Counted from the first letter of the stretch, positions 10,072-22,386 are shown. The stretch is DNA of 64,000 bases from Paenarthrobacter nitroguajacolicus JCM 14115 (GCA_001313365.1 BBFS01000004.1:62001-126000); one strand, 5' to 3'. A program made the numbers and translations. Notes: generated by a model not told the origin, from the letters alone.

Positions 10072-11447
10072 ATGGTCGACGCGCCAACAGCCGGCTCAGA
10101 AGAGAATGCGGCGGACGCGTTCCTGCAAGGTGGCCCTTCGCTGCGGAACGCATCGGGACCCTACTTTGGCAGCTATGGCGGACGCTGGATGCCCGAGTCG
10201 CTCATCGCCGCCCTTGACGAGGTCCAGGACACTTTTGAGAAGGCCAAAGCTGATCCCGAGTTCATCGCGCAGCTGAAGGACCTCAACAAGAACTACTCCG
10301 GCAGGCCTTCCTTGCTGACCGAAGCCAAGCGCTTCTCAGAGCACGCCGGGGGGGAGCGCGTATTTTCCTCAAGCGCGAGGACCTCAACCACACTGGCTCC
10401 CACAAGATCAACAACGTGCTGGGCCAGGCACTCCTCGCGAAGCGCATGGGCAAGACCCGCGTTATCGCCGAGACCGGTGCCGGTCAGCATGGCGTTGCGA
10501 GTGCGACGGCAGCAGCCTGCTGGGCCTCGAGTGCGTTGTGTACATGGGTGCTGAGGATTGCCGTCGGCAGGCCTTGAACGTGGCCCGCATGCAGCTGCTG
10601 GGCGCCACGGTGGTTCCGGTGACCAACGGTTCCCAGACCCTCAAGGACGCCATCAACGATGCTCCGGGATTGGGTCTCCAACGTGGAGCACACCCACTAC
10701 CTTCTGGGCACTGCAGCTGGTGCGCACCCGTTCCCTGCCATGGTCCGCTACTTCCACGAAGTCATTGGTGAAGAAGCACGCAGCCAGATCCTGGAGCAAA
10801 CGGGTAAGCTTCCCGACGCCATCGCTGCATGTATCGGTGGTGGCTCGAACGCGATCGGATTGTTCCACGCATTCCTCGATGACGCGTCCGTGAAGATTTA
10901 CGGCTTTGAAGCCGGCGGCGAAGGTGTAGAGACGGGCCGCCACGCTGCAGCCATCTCCCTGGGCCGTCCAGGCGTACTCCACGGTGCCCGTTCCTACCTC
11001 ATGCAGGACGAAGACGGCCAGACAATCGAATCCCACTCCATTTCGGCTGGCTTGGACTACCCCAGCGTTGGTCCGGAGCACTCGTACCTGGCCGACATCG
11101 GGCGTGTGACCTACGAGGCCGTGACTGACACCGAGGCCATGGATGCGTTCAGCCTGCTGTGCCGGACCGAAGGCATCATCCCCGCCATTGAGTCCTCCCA
11201 CGCCCTGGCCGGTGCCATCAAGATCGGCAAGCGGCTCACCGAAGGCAAGGACACGCCGTCGGACGTGACGGTGATTGTCAACCTGTCCGGACGTGGAGAC
11301 AAGGACGTGGAAACTGCCGCTGCCTGGTTCAACATGTTGGACGAGGAAGGGCATGTCAAGGGCACTACGCTCTCCACACGCAAGCCCAAAGGACCGGCCG
11401 AGCGCACGTCCGAAGCAGCCGTGGACGTCAACGAGGACCAGAACTGA
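10072..11447 (+). CDS. trpB: Tryptophan synthase beta subunit
   Basis: PLP enzyme joining indole and serine. ATG 10072 lies 11 bases after AGGA (10057-10060); GTG 10063 is in frame but only two bases from it. N-terminal [20 protein letters not shown], then the PLP lysine in [11 protein letters not shown] (about 10383-10415, out of frame in the raw data), [44 protein letters not shown] and the phosphate-binding and C-terminal part up to [17 protein letters not shown]. About 455 residues. Breaks: G7 at 10349, about 10510 and about 10668. Stop overlaps the trpA start (TGATGA, ATG 11447). Confidence 0.94.
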
Positions 11448-12264
11448 TGACTGAAGAATTCGCCAGCAAATCCGCCGTCGCCATTGATCGTGCCAAAGCA
11501 GAAGGACGCGCTGCCCTGGTGGGCTACCTTCCCGCGGGCTACCCCCCCACGGTCCAGGAGAGCATTGAGGCCGGCATAGCCTTGGCCCGCAACGGTGCCG
11601 ACCTCATCGAAATCGGGATTCCGTACTCCGATCCCGTGATGGACGGACCGGTCATCCAGGCCGCTACCACAGAAGCGATCTCCAACGGCTTCCGCGTTGC
11701 CAATGTGTTTGACGTGGTTGCCGGCATTACGGCCGCTACTGATGCGGCAGTTTTGGTCATGACCTACTGGAACCCTGTCATGCGCATGGGCGTCGACGAG
11801 TTTGCCCGAAGGCTGGCCGAAGCCGGGGGGAGCAGGACTCATCACACCGGACCTGGTACCCGACGAGGCTCAAGAATGGTTCGAAGCTTCGGACAAGTAC
11901 GGTTTGGACCGGGTGTTCCTCGTGGCGCCCTCGTCCACCCCCGGAGCGTCTGGACATGACGGTCAAGGCAAGCCGTGGTTTCGTCTACGCCGTATCCATC
12001 ATGGGTGTTACTGGAACACGCACCTCCGTCAGCAGCAGTGCTGAAGATGTGGTGGCCCGCGCCCATGCGGCCGGCGCCGAACGCGTTTGCGTCGGATTGG
12101 GCGTCTCCAACCCGGACCACGTCCGCGAAATCGCCGCCTACGCGGACGGCGTGATCGTCGGCACCGCTTTGGTGGCGGCCCTCCGCGATGGCGGCGTGGA
12201 CGCCGTCGGACAACTCACCAAGAACCTCAGCGCCGGCTTGGGCCGCGCAGCTGCAGAAGCCTAG
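11447..12264 (+). CDS. trpA: Tryptophan synthase alpha subunit
   Basis: Cleaves indole-3-glycerol phosphate and channels indole to TrpB. TIM-barrel motifs are ALVGYLPAGYPTVQES (the raw C7 at 11543 adds one proline), ADLIEIGIPYSDPVMDGPVI with the catalytic glutamate in EIGIPYSDP, and VLVMTYWNPVMRMG. After the G7 at 11825 the sequence continues GLITPDLVPDEAQEW, then FLVAPSSTPERL, GFVYAVSIMGVTGTR and VCVGLGVSNPDHV. About 271 residues. Breaks at 11825 and 11941. Followed 21 bases later by lgt, probably co-transcribed. Confidence 0.94.
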
Positions 12265-12285
12265 GAAAAGGAAACAGCGAAGCGA

Positions 12286-13456
12286 ATGCAGACCGTCCTC
12301 CACGCTGCGGCAATGGTCCCTATGAGTATCCCGAGCCCGTCGTGGTCCGGTTTCGACATTCCGCTGCCGTGGGGGGGGACGTTGCGCATCCACGCTTACG
12401 CCCTCTGCATCCTGGCGGGCATCATCGTGGGCTTGTGGTTGACCTCCACCCGTTGGAAGCGCCGCGGGACGCCCGAAGGCAGCCTGTGGGACATTGCCAT
12501 CTGGGCTATTCCGTTCGGCATCATCGGTGGCCGCCTCTATCACGTGTTCTCCTCACCGGATGCGTACTTCGGCCCGGGTTTTGACGGCACGGGGGGGACC
12601 TTTCCCTGATACCTCAGATCCAACGTGGCGGCTGGGCATTTGGGGGGGTGCCGTCATCTTAGGTGCGGTAGGTGCCTGGATCGGCTGCCGCCGGGCCGGC
12701 GTCAAGTTGACTGCCTTCCTCGACGCCGCTGCTCCTGGATTGTTGCTGGCACAGGCCATTGGCCGCTTGGGGGGGAACTGGTTCAACCAGGAACTCTTCG
12801 GCGCGCCCACCACCTTGCCCTGGGGACTCGAAATCGATCCTGCGAATGCCAACTTCCCGCCCGATATGGCTGCGGGTACGCTCTTCCACCCGACGTTCCT
12901 GTACGAGATGCTGTGGAACCTCGTTGGCGTCGCCATCCTGCTGCTCCTGGACAAGAAGTTCAACTTCCGTTGGGGGCAGGCTCTTCTGGCTGTACGCGGT
13001 GTACTACACCCTGGGCCGTGTGTGGATTGAAGCGCTGCGCATTGACGATGCCGAACAGATCAGTCTTTTTGGCATCACCACCAGGCTCAATGTGTGGACC
13101 AGTATCTTCGTCTTTATTGCCGCGCTGGCGATCTTCTTCATCCTTGGCAGGAGGGGGGGCCGTCCGGTGCCCGACACTCCTTATTTGCCGGGCCGGGAGC
13201 CGGAAAAGAAGGCGGAAAAAGACCCTGCGACGGTGACCAGCGTCACCAGTCATGATGTGGACGCATCTGTCTCAGATACTGGTTCGCGTGGTAATCTCCC
13301 AGATAACCAAAGCGATCCGGGCCACGTTGACGAGCCGCAGGAATCAGCAGGGGACAGGGATAAGGACAGCATGTCCGGCACCGGTTCCACATCTGCTGCT
13401 ACTGCCGCGAGGAAGGCCCCCCCGGATCCACGCCGAAGGCAGACGACACCAAGTAG
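12286..13456 (+). CDS. lgt: Prolipoprotein diacylglyceryl transferase with long C-terminal tail
   Basis: Membrane enzyme that moves diacylglycerol from phosphatidylglycerol to the lipobox cysteine of prolipoproteins. ATG 12286; about seven hydrophobic helices, with RIHAYALCILAGIIVGLWLT, the Lgt signature GRLGNWFNQELFG (about 12769-12805, with a G7 run adding one glycine) and WGRLFWLYAVYYTLGRVWIE. The last ~100 residues (after FILGRRGRPVPDTPY) are hydrophilic, Glu/Lys/Asp/Ser-rich and probably cytoplasmic, a common actinobacterial extension. Breaks at 12591, 12643, 12975, 13154 and 13419; in the restored frame the stop is TAG 13454-13456. The downstream ABC binding protein at 61.3 kb is one likely substrate type. 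Confidence 0.9.
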
Positions 13457-13590
13457 TCGCGTTCGGTAAAGGGGCAACAGAGTCACCGCTCGTAGGGCCC
13501 AGTCCACAGCGTCGTGGCACCCCCCCGGAAACCGGATCGCAGCATACCGATGTTCACTGGTCAAGCCGGGGCCAGAGGTCTGCGTAACTG

Positions 13591-13620
13591 TTCGTTGCGC
13601 TGGATCGGCTGGCCTACAAT
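13591..13620 (+). promoter_or_regulatory. Possible gltB promoter elements in the 13457-13720 gap
   Basis: The 264-base gap between lgt and gltB contains a TACAAT box at 13615-13620 with a weak TTCGTT at 13591-13596, spacing 18. This would put transcription about 95 bases before the gltB start. Nothing else in the gap stands out; no gene is supported there. Confidence 0.3.
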
Positions 13621-13720
13621 TCCAATTACTAGCGCTTTGTTGTGCCCGTCACAGGCAGGCAAGGTGGGGGGGCCAACGTTGTCCCTTCCATACGCACGAT
13701 TCCGAGGAAGGACGTCTCCC

Positions 13721-16700
13721 ATGACCCATCTTCATAACCCCCGGTTGGTCCGAAAATATCGAACCTCAGGGTGCCATGTCTCCATTCAAGCGCTTTGCCG
13801 CGCTCCCGGAGGCTCAGGGTCTTTACAACCCTGACAAGGAGAAGGACGCCTGCGGCCTGGCTATTATTGCCACGCTCCGCGGGGGAACCGGGATACGACA
13901 TCGTGGAAGCGGCATTGACCGCCCTCCGCAATCTCGAACACCGCGGCGCCGTGGGCGCCGATGAAGGTACCGGCGACGGTGCGGGCCTGCTCATGCAGGT
14001 TCCCGACGAGTTCTTCCGGGCCGTCACCGAATTCGAACTGCCAGCCCCGGGCCAGTACGTGGTGGGCACCGCCTTCCTTCCCGCTGAGTCCCGTGAAGCC
14101 GAGACTGCGAAGGCCGGCATTGAAGCACTTGCTGCTGACGAGGGCCTGACGGTTCTCGGCTGGCGTGAGGTTCCCGTGGTCGCCGACCTCGTAGGCGCCA
14201 TGGCAAGGGCCTGTATGCCGTACTTCTCTCAGCCGTTCTTTGCCTCCGCCACCGGTGAGCAGCTTGAGCACAACGAGCTGGACTCCCGCGCCTGGCGTAT
14301 CCGCAAGCGTGCCCAGAACAAGTTCGGCGTGTACTTCCCGTCCCTGTCCTCGCGCACCATTGTGTACAAGGGCATGCTGACCACCGCCCAGCTGGAGCCG
14401 TTCTACCCGGACCTTTCGGATAAGCGCTTCAAGACGAAGCTCGCAATCGTCCACTCGCGCTTCTCCACCAACACGTTCCCGTCATGGCCGTTGGCGCAGC
14501 TTTCCGCACCATCGCCCACAACGGTGAGATCAACACGGTGAAGGGCAACCGCAACTGGATGCGTGCCCGCCAGTCCCAGCTGGCCAGCCCGCTGCTGGGC
14601 TCGGTCCCCCGAAGAGCTGTACCCGATCTGCACCCCTGGTGCCTCGGACTCCGCTTCCTTCGACGAGGTAGCCGAGCTCCTCTGGCTGTCCGGCCGCCCC
14701 CATCACGCACTCCATCATGATGATGATCCCGGAAGCGTGGGAGAACCACGCCACCATGGATCCCGCCCGCCGTGCGTTTTACGAGTACCACTCACTGCTC
14801 ATGGAGCCGTGGGATGGCCCGGCCGCTGTCTCCTTCACCGACGGCAACCTCGTCGGCGCAACGCTGGACCGCAACGGCCTGCGCCCGGGACGGTACTGGA
14901 TCACCGAAGACGGCCTCATCATCTTCGCCTCCGAAGTTGGCGTGATCGAGGTGGAGCCGTCCAACGTGGTCAAGAAGGGACGTGTTGCTCCCGGCAAGAT
15001 GTTCCTGGTGGACACTGAGGCCGGACGCATCATCGACGACACCGAGGTCAAGGCCGAGGTCGCCGCAGCAAACCCGTGGGCTGAGTGGCTCAAGGACAAC
15101 CTGATCGACATCAACGAGCTCCCCCCCGAGCGTGAGCACGTTGTTCACACGGCTGCGTCCGTGAACATTCGCCAGCGGACCTTCGGCTACACCACCGAAG
15201 AGCTGAAGATTCTGCTCGGGCCGATGTCCCGTACCGGCGCTGAGCCTTGGGCGCCATGGGTTCGGACACTCCTGTTGCTGTGCTCTCCAAGCGTCCGCGC
15301 CTGTTGTTCGACTACTTCGTGCAGTCCTTTGCCCAGGTCACCAACCCGCCGCTTGATGCCATCCGCGAAGAGCTGGTCACCTCACTGAAGTGCGCCATCG
15401 GTCCCAACGGCAACCTGTTGGATGGCAAGCAGGTCCGCCAGCCGCAGATCTCCCTGCCGTTCCCCCCCGTGATCAACAACGACCAGCTCGCCAAGATCGC
15501 GAACATCGAAAGCCCCCCCGACGCGACCGCATCGCCATGAAGGTCCGTGGCCTTTACCGTCCAGAGGGTGGAGAGGCGGCACTGCGTGCACGCCTGACCG
15601 AGATCTGCGAGCAGGTCTCCGGTGCAATCAACCGTGGCGTGCAGTACGTTGTGCTGTCCGACCGTGACTCCAACGCGCAGTGGGCTCCGATTCCTTCGCT
15701 CCTGCTGGTCAGCGCAGTCCACCACCACCTGCTCCGCAGCGCCAACCGCACCAAGACCGCGCTCGTGGTTGAGGCCGGCGACGTCCGCGAGACGCACCAC
15801 GTGGCGGTACTCATTGGTTACGGTGCATCTGCCGTCAACCCGTACCTGGCCATGGAGTCAGTTGAACAGCTGATTTCCAACGGCGACGTCACAGGCGTCA
15901 CTGCCGAAGACGGCGTCTACAACCTCATCAAGGGCCTCGGCAAGGGTGTCCTGAAGATCATGTCCAAGATGGGTATCTCCACTGTGGCTTCCTACACGGG
16001 CGCCCAGACTTTCGAAGCTTTGGGCCTGTCCCAGGAGCTCGTGGACGAATTCTTCTCCGGCACGCACTCCCAGCTGGGCGGCGTCGGCCTGGACGTCATC
16101 GCTGCGGAAGTTTCGGCACGCCACCAGATGGCGTACCCGGAAGGCGGCATCGAGCACCCGCACCAGCCGTTGCTCGGAGGCGGCGAATACCAGTGGCGCC
16201 GCGACGGCGAACCGCACCTCTTCAACCCGGAGACGGTGTTCCGCCTGCAGCACGCCACCCGCGAACGCCGGTACGACATCTTCAAGTCCTACACCAAGGG
16301 CATTGACGATCAGTCCGAGAACCTGATGACCCTTCGCGGGCTCCTTAAGTTCAAGGACGGTGTCCGTCCGGCTGTTCCGCTCGAGGAAGTGGAGCCTGTC
16401 TCCAGCATCGTGAAGCGTTTCTCCACGGGTGCAATGAGCTACGGCTCCATCTCGAAGGAAGCCCACGAGACCCTGGCAATTGCATGAACCGTCTGGGCGC
16501 CAAGTCCAACACCGGTGAAGGTGGCGAGGACGTTGACCGCCTGCTGGATCCGGAGCGCCGCTCTGCCATCAAGCAGATAGCTTCCGGCCGCTTCGGTGTC
16601 ACCAGCTTGTACTTGACCAACGCCGACGACATCCAGATCAAGATGGCCCAGGGTGCCAAGCCCGGCGAAGGTGGCCAGTTGATGGCCCAGAAGGTCTACC

Positions 16701-18354
16701 CCCCCTGGGTAGCCCGGACGCGGCACTCGACCCCCCCGCGTCGGACTTATTTCGCCGCCCCCCCCGCACCACGACATCTACTCGATCGAAGACCTCGCGC
16801 AGCTCATCTACGATGCCAAGCGCGCCAACCCTTCGGCCCGCGTGCACGTGAAGCTGGTTTCGGAAGTCGGGATCGGCACGGTGGCGTCCGGCGTCACCAA
16901 GGCGAAGGCCGACGTCGTGCTTGTTTCAGGTCACGACGGCGGTACCGGCGCCTCGCCGCTGAACTCGCTGAAGCACGCGGGTGTGCCCTGGGAACTTGGC
17001 CTCGCCGAGACCCAGCAGACCCTCATGCTCAACGGTCTCCGTGACCGTGTGGTGGTTCAGGTTGACGGTCAGCTCAAGACTGGACGCGACGTTGTCATTG
17101 CTGCCCTGCTGGGTGGCGAGGAATACGGCTTCGCGACTGCACCGCTGGTTGTTTCCGGCTGCATCATGATGCGTGTTTGCCACCTGGACACCTGCCCTGT
17201 TGGTGTTGCCACGCAGAACCCCCGAGCTTCGATCCCGGTTCAACGGCAAGCCCGAGTTCGTGGTCAACTTCTTCGAGTTCCTCGCAGAAGAAGTCCGCGA
17301 AATCCTGGCCGAGCTCGGATTCCGCAGCCTGGAAGAGGCAATCGGGCACGCCGAAGTCCTGGACACCCGCGAAGCGATCAACCACTGGAAGGCCGAAGGG
17401 CTGGACCTCGACCCCCCATCCTGCATGGGCTCGAGTTCGACGACGACGTGCCGCTGCGCAACATGACCGGCCAGAACCACGAGCTGGACAAGCACTTTGA
17501 CCAGCGGCTGATCACCATGGCGCAGGAAGCACTCAGCGACCGCATGCCCGTCAAGATCACCCTGGACGTCATCAACACGGACCGTTCCGTGGGCACGATG
17601 CTCGGCCACGTGGTGACCAAGACGTTCGGCATCGATGTCCTGGCGACCGATACGATCGATGTGACGCTGAACGGTACTGCCGGCCAGTCCCTTGGGGGCT
17701 TTCCTGCCTGCCGGTATCACGCTGCGCATGTTCGGCGACTCCAACGACTACGTCGGCAAGGGCCTCTCCGGTGGACGGATCATCGTCCGTCCGGACCGCA
17801 CCAACGTTTTCCAGGCGGAGCGCAACGTCATTGCCGGCAACGTGATCGGTTATGGCGCCACCAGCGGTGAAATGTTCCTGCGTGGCCAGGTTGGCGAACG
17901 CTTCCTGGTCCGTAACTCCGGAGCGACCGCCGTCGTCGAAGGTATTGGCGATCACGGTTGCGAGTACATGACCGGTGGCCAGACGCTGATCATCGGGCGC
18001 ACAGGCCGCAACTTCGGTGCCGGCATGTCCGGTGGTACCGCCTACGTGCTGGACCTCCAGCCTGAGCGCGTCAACAAGATGGCCCTCGATACCGGCGAAC
18101 TCCAGCTCTTGGAACTCGACGCCGAGGACCGCGACATCGTCCACGGCCTGCTGACCAAGCACGTGGAAGAAACCGAATCCGTCCTGGCCGGCCGTCTACT
18201 CGAAAACTTCGACGACACCGCCGCCGCATCACCAAAGTACTGCCGCGCGACTACGCCGCAGTCCTGCAAACCCGTCTCGACGCCATCGAAGAGGGCCTTG
18301 ACCCCCGATGGCGAAGAAGTATGGTCTCGAATCCTGGAGGTAACCGGTGGCTGA
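13721..18354 (+). CDS. gltB: Glutamate synthase large subunit
   Basis: Large subunit of NADPH-dependent GOGAT, about 1,530 residues. Start ATG 13721 has GAGGAAGG (13703-13710) before it; ATG 13776 ([16 protein letters not shown]) is an alternative. Domains in order: class II glutaminase with the nucleophile in [12 protein letters not shown] and [25 protein letters not shown] substrate loop (13.8-15.0 kb); central domain; FMN synthase domain with [31 protein letters not shown] and [19 protein letters not shown]; the 3Fe-4S cysteines in [19 protein letters not shown] (17161-17217); and a C-terminal beta-helix with GGRIIVRP. Breaks at about 13755, 13885, 14495, 14606, 14698, 15246, 15512-15525, 16483, 16700-16760, 17220, 17411, 17695, 18225 and 18300. 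Overlaps gltD by 8 bases. Confidence 0.95.
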
Positions 18355-19804
18355 TCCACGCGGATTTCTGAAAGTCCGGCAGCGCGAGACGCAGCCACGC
18401 CGTCCCGTTCCCGTCCGCATTATGGACTGGAAGGAAGTTTACGAAGCCCAGGAAAAGGGCGTCCTGAAGAGCCAGGCGGGACGCTGCATGGACTGTGGCG
18501 TGCCGTTCTGCCACCAGGGTTGCCCGCTGGGTAACCTCATTCCCGAGTGGAACGACCTCGTGTGGCGGGACAAGGGTGAAGAAGCTATTGAGCGCCTTCA
18601 CGCCACGAACAACTTCCCGGAGTTCACCGGCCGTCTTTGCCCTGCACCCTGTGAAGCGTCCTGCGTGCTGGGGATCAACCAGCCTGCCGTGACCATCAAG
18701 CAGGTTGAGGTTTCGATCATCGACCAGCCTTCGACAACGACTGGGTCCAGCCCCTTCCTCCCACACGCCTCACCGGCAAGACGGTGGCTGTGGTTGGTTC
18801 CGGTCCCGCCGGCTTGGCCGTGGCACAGCAGCTGACCCGAGTGGGCCACACCGTTGCTGTGTACGAGCGAGACGACAAGATCGGCGGCCTGCTCCGCTAC
18901 GGTATCCCCGACTTCAAAATGGAGAAGGAACAGGTTGACCGTCGCCTGGAGCAGATGAAGGCCGAAGGCACGCGCTTCCGGACCGGCGTCGCTGTGGGTA
19001 CCGATGTGACCTGGGAGCAACTGCGACGCCGTTACGACGCCGTTGTTGTCGCCACCGGCGCCACCGTCCCGCGTGACCTGCCATCCCGGGCCGTGACCTT
19101 GAGGGTGTCCACTTCGCCATGGATTACCTTGTTCCGTCCAACCGCAAGGTGGCGGGGGAGAACCCTGAGAACCACATCGATGCGCGCGGCAAGCACGTTG
19201 TCATCCTTGGTGGTGGCGATACTGGTGCTGACTGCATCGGCACCGCCCACCGCCACCAGGCTGCCTCGGTGACAACGCTCGCGATCGGCAAGCAGCCGCC
19301 CGCCGAACGCGCCACCCACCAGCCGTGGCCAACGTTCCCCACCCTTTTCGAGGTCGCCAGCGCCCACGAAGAAGGCGGCGAACGTACCTACCTTGCATCA
19401 ACCGTTGAGTTCGTTGGAGAAAACGGCAAGCTCACCGGCGTTAAAGTTGCTGAAACCGAGTTCGTGGACGGCAAACGCCTGCCCAAGTCCGGTACAGAAC
19501 GAATCATTCCAGCTGACCTTGTGTTCTTGAGCCTGGGCTTTACCGGTGCTGAGCCGGCAGGTATCACGGAGCAGGTCAGTGCAGAATTCGACGGTCGGGG
19601 CAACGTTGCCCGCGACGGCTACTACATGACGAACACTGAGGGAGTGTTTGTTGCCGGTGATGCCGGACGTGGCCAGTCACTGATTGTGTGGGCCATTGCG
19701 GAAGGCCGTGCGTGTGCGGCTGCAGTGGACAGGTTCCTGATGGGAAGCACCATCCTCCCGGCACCGGTCGCCCCCCCACCGACCGGGCGATAGCGGTCTT
19801 ATAG
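18347..19804 (+). CDS. gltD: Glutamate synthase small subunit
   Basis: FAD/NADPH and iron-sulfur subunit feeding electrons to GltB; about 485 residues. GTG 18347, overlapping the gltB stop and preceded by CTGGAGG (18334-18340), gives [16 protein letters not shown]. Iron-sulfur cysteines appear in [19 protein letters not shown] and [15 protein letters not shown]. The FAD site is [17 protein letters not shown] and the NADPH site [19 protein letters not shown]; the family C-terminal FAD motif [19 protein letters not shown] follows. Breaks near 18725, 18765 and 19085. In the restored frame after the C7 at 19771 the stop is TAG 19802-19804; the raw frame stops at 19791-19793. Confidence 0.95.
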
Positions 19805-19858
19805 CGCCGGCAGGAACACTTCTTTTACTCAATCAGCATGACTACTTAGGGTAGGTAT

Positions 19859-21360
19859 ATGAGACGCGCGAAAATTGTGGCAACTTTCGGCCCGGCAATC
19901 TCCAGCTTCGAGAACACCCTCGCGGTGCTGGAGGCCGGCGTTGACGTTGCTCGCATGAACATGAGCCACGGTGACTACTCCGTGCATGACAACACCTACG
20001 AAAACGTCCGCAAGGCTGCCGCCCAGCTGGGCAAGCCCGTGGCCATCATGGCCGACCTCCAGGGACCCAAGATCCGCTTGGGTCGCTTTGTTGACGGCCC
20101 GCACGAGCTGGCCGTGGGCGACACTTTCACCATCACCACCGAAGACGTCCCGGGCACCAAGGACATCTGCTCCACCACGCTGAAGAGCCTCACCGAAGAC
20201 GTCAACGTGGGCGACGCCCTGCTCATTGACGACGGCAAGGTGGCTCTGCGGGCCCTCGAGGTTGACGACGTCAAGGTTGTCACCACCGTCACGGTTGGTG
20301 GCAAGGTCTCCAACAACAAGGGCATCAACCTGCCCGGTGTTGCCGTCAACGTCCCCCCCGCTTTGAGCGAAAAGGACGAGGACGACCTCCGTTGGGCCCT
20401 CAAGCGCGGCGCCGACCTCATTGCCCTCTCGTTCGTGCGTGATGCCTCTGACATCAAGCGCGTCCACGAGATCATGGATGAAGAAGGCCGCCGTGTGCCG
20501 GTGATCGCCAAGATCGAAAAGCCGCAGGCCGTGGAGCAGCTCCACGAAATCATCGACGCCTTCGATGCCATCATGGTTGCCCGTGGCGACCTCGGTGTTG
20601 AACTGCCGCTCGAAGAGGTGCCGATCGTCCAGAAACGCGCCATTGAACTGGCACGCCGTTGGGCCAAGCCGGTCATCGTGGCAACCCAGGTCCTGGAATC
20701 CATGATCGATAACCCGCGTCCGACGCGCGCCGAGGCTTCCGACTGCGCCAACGCAGTTCTCGACGGCGCCGATGCAGTCATGCTTTCCGGCGAAACCTCT
20801 GTGGGCCAGTACCCCATCGAAACCGTCAAGGTCATGGCCCGGATCATCGAATCCACCGAAGTCCACGGTCTTGAGCGCGTCCCCCCCCGCTGGGAACCAA
20901 GCCCAAGACCCGCGGTGGCGCCATCACCCGTGCCGCCGTCGAAATCGCCGACCAGCTGGACGCAAAGTACATCTGTACTTTCACCCAGTCCGGCGACTCG
21001 GCACGACGCCTCTCGCGCCTGCGCCCGGTCAAGCCGGTCTTCGCGTTCACGCCGGTTGAGCACGTCTGGAACCAGCTGGCCCTCACTTGGGGCATCCAGC
21101 CGGTGCTGGTTCCCTCCGTGGGCCACACCGACGAGATGACTGCACAGGTGGACAAGAGCCTGCTGGAAATGGATCTCGTGGACGAAGGCGACCTGGTTGT
21201 CATCGCTGCCGGTTCCCCCCCTCCAGGACAGGCCGGTTCCACGAACTCGCTGAAGGTCCACAAGGTAGGCGACCTCGCCGACACCTCCAAGACCGACGAC
21301 GGTTCACGCAAGGAACCCGTTGGCCCGTGGCCTGAAAAGAAGTCCAAGGCCAAGAGCTAG
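19859..21360 (+). CDS. pyk: Pyruvate kinase
   Basis: Final ATP-yielding step of glycolysis (PEP to pyruvate). ATG 19859 gives [19 protein letters not shown], the usual N-terminus. Active-site features: [37 protein letters not shown] with the catalytic lysine, [20 protein letters not shown] (the pyruvate-kinase signature region), and [20 protein letters not shown]-terminal allosteric domain from about 20900. The C7 at 20353 is in frame. The C8 at 20881 and the C7 at 21217 break the frame, so the C-terminal domain appears in two other frames; together they give about 495 residues. Followed by a strong terminator. Confidence 0.95.
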
Positions 21361-21380
21361 TTCTTCGGTTTTGTTTTGCG

Positions 21381-21420
21381 AAGTGGGTCCCGCCGTTTGG
21401 CGGGGCCCACTTTGTTTTGT
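21381..21420 (+). terminator. Rho-independent terminator of pyk
   Basis: A 14-bp stem (21381-21394 with 21399-21412, one G-T wobble), loop GTTT, followed by TTGTTTTGT. It lies 20 bases after the pyk stop on the plus strand. Confidence 0.9.
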
Positions 21421-21446
21421 CTTCGGCTTGTTAGGGTTTACGACGC

Positions 21447-21474
21447 GCCGCCCACCTCGCGTGAGGTGAGCGGC
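21447..21474 (-). terminator. Probable terminator of the pdtaR gene
   Basis: Stem GCCGCCCACCTC (21447-21458) with GAGGTGAGCGGC (21463-21474) and loop GCGT. The single C-A mismatch on the plus strand becomes a G-T wobble on the minus strand, so it is better formed in the pdtaR direction; it lies 22 bases past the pdtaR stop. Confidence 0.65.
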
Positions 21475-21496
21475 CGCCGTCGTGTGTTGCTTTGGG

Positions 21497-22103
21497 TTAG
21501 TTGACCTGGTTGATGATGGTTTCGGCAACCTCACGCATGCTGAGGCGACGGTCCATGGAGGTCTTCTGGATCCAGCGGAAAGCTTCCGGCTCCGTCAGGC
21601 CCATCTTGGTGGTCAGGAGGCTCTTGGCGCGCTCTACAAGCTTGCGTGTGGCGAACTGCTCCTGGAGATCGGAAACCTCGTTCTCGAGTGCCTTGATCTC
21701 CTCGTGACGGGAGAGGGCGATCTCGATGGCCGGGATGAGGTCCGCGGGGGGAGAACGGCTTAACGACGTACGCCATGGCGCCGGCGTCGCGTGCGCGCTC
21801 CACCAGTTCCTTCTGGCTGAAAGCGGTCAGCAGCACAACAGGTGCAATGCGGGCCTTGACGATCTTCTCAGCTGCCGAAATGCCGTCCATGACGGGCATC
21901 TTCACGTCCATGAGGACAAGATCAGGCTTGAGTTCCTCGGCCAACTGAACGGCCTTCTCGCCGTTGTCCGCCTCGCCTACGACGTCGTACCCTTCGCCCT
22001 TCAAAATCTCGATAATGTCCAGGCGGATGAGGGTCTCATCCTCGGCTACGACAACGCGTCGGGCCGGCTGGGCTGTGGACGTGGACTCCGTCTGTTCGGT
22101 CAC
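21497..22103 (-). CDS. pdtaR: PdtaR-like ANTAR response regulator
   Basis: Response regulator whose output is RNA binding rather than DNA binding. The receiver domain (residues about 16-130) shows RRVVVAEDETLIRLDIIEIL (acidic pocket), the phosphoacceptor aspartate in DLVLMDVKMPVMDG, VVLLTAFSQKELVERARDAG, and the conserved lysine in AYVVKPFSPADLI. After the G6 run at 21746-21751 the frame changes and the C-terminal ANTAR helices follow: ATRKLVERAKSLLTTKMGLT, EPEAFRWIQKTSMDRRLSM and REVAETIINQVN. ANTAR proteins of the mycobacterial PdtaR type act in antitermination under a histidine kinase (PdtaS), which is not in the window. About 200 residues, divergent from the tRNA. Confidence 0.9.
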
Positions 22104-22301
22104 GGGATCTCCTTGAAAAGGTTCGGCGGGTTCATGTCCATCTTAGTGTGGACTCTTTGATGGCTGGTTTTTGTTGCATCAGCGCGCCCGGTTCTTTGAA
22201 TCAGCCTATCTGCATGTAGAGTAGTTTCGCGTGCTGGGAAAGGATCGCGTTGCTCACAGAAATGAGGGCAGTCAGCGAGAGTTAACTTCCCGGTAATCCG
22301 C

Positions 22302-22386
22302 GCCCGAGTGGCGGAATTGGCAGACGCGCTGCACTCAAAATGCAGTATCGAAAGGTGTGTGGGTTCGAGTCCCACCTCGGGGCACC
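22302..22386 (+). tRNA. tRNA-Leu (anticodon CAA)
   Basis: Class II tRNA. Acceptor GCCCGAG (22302-22308) pairs with CTCGGGC near the 3' end (one extra G in the given run). The D region is GTGGCGGAATTGGCAGACGC, the anticodon stem CTGCA/TGCAG encloses the loop CTCAAAA with anticodon CAA, and the T-arm GTGGGTTCGAGTCCCAC is perfect. The variable arm is slightly short, probably through the same indel problem. Discriminator A and CC follow, consistent with a genomically encoded end ACC. The integrase gene starts 88 bases downstream, so this tRNA is the likely attachment site of the element. Confidence 0.92.

Noticed and set aside
19829..20866. Long minus-strand frame (345 codons) opposite pyruvate kinase
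   Set aside because: It is the antisense shadow of a highly conserved pyk frame in GC-rich DNA; no domain pattern or ribosome site. The same applies to the minus frame 19996-21261.
1..22103. Widespread pseudogenes in riboflavin, histidine, tryptophan and glutamate genes
   Set aside because: Breaks coincide with G/C runs or single-base losses and conserved protein continues in another frame; loss of all these pathways plus pyruvate kinase is not credible.
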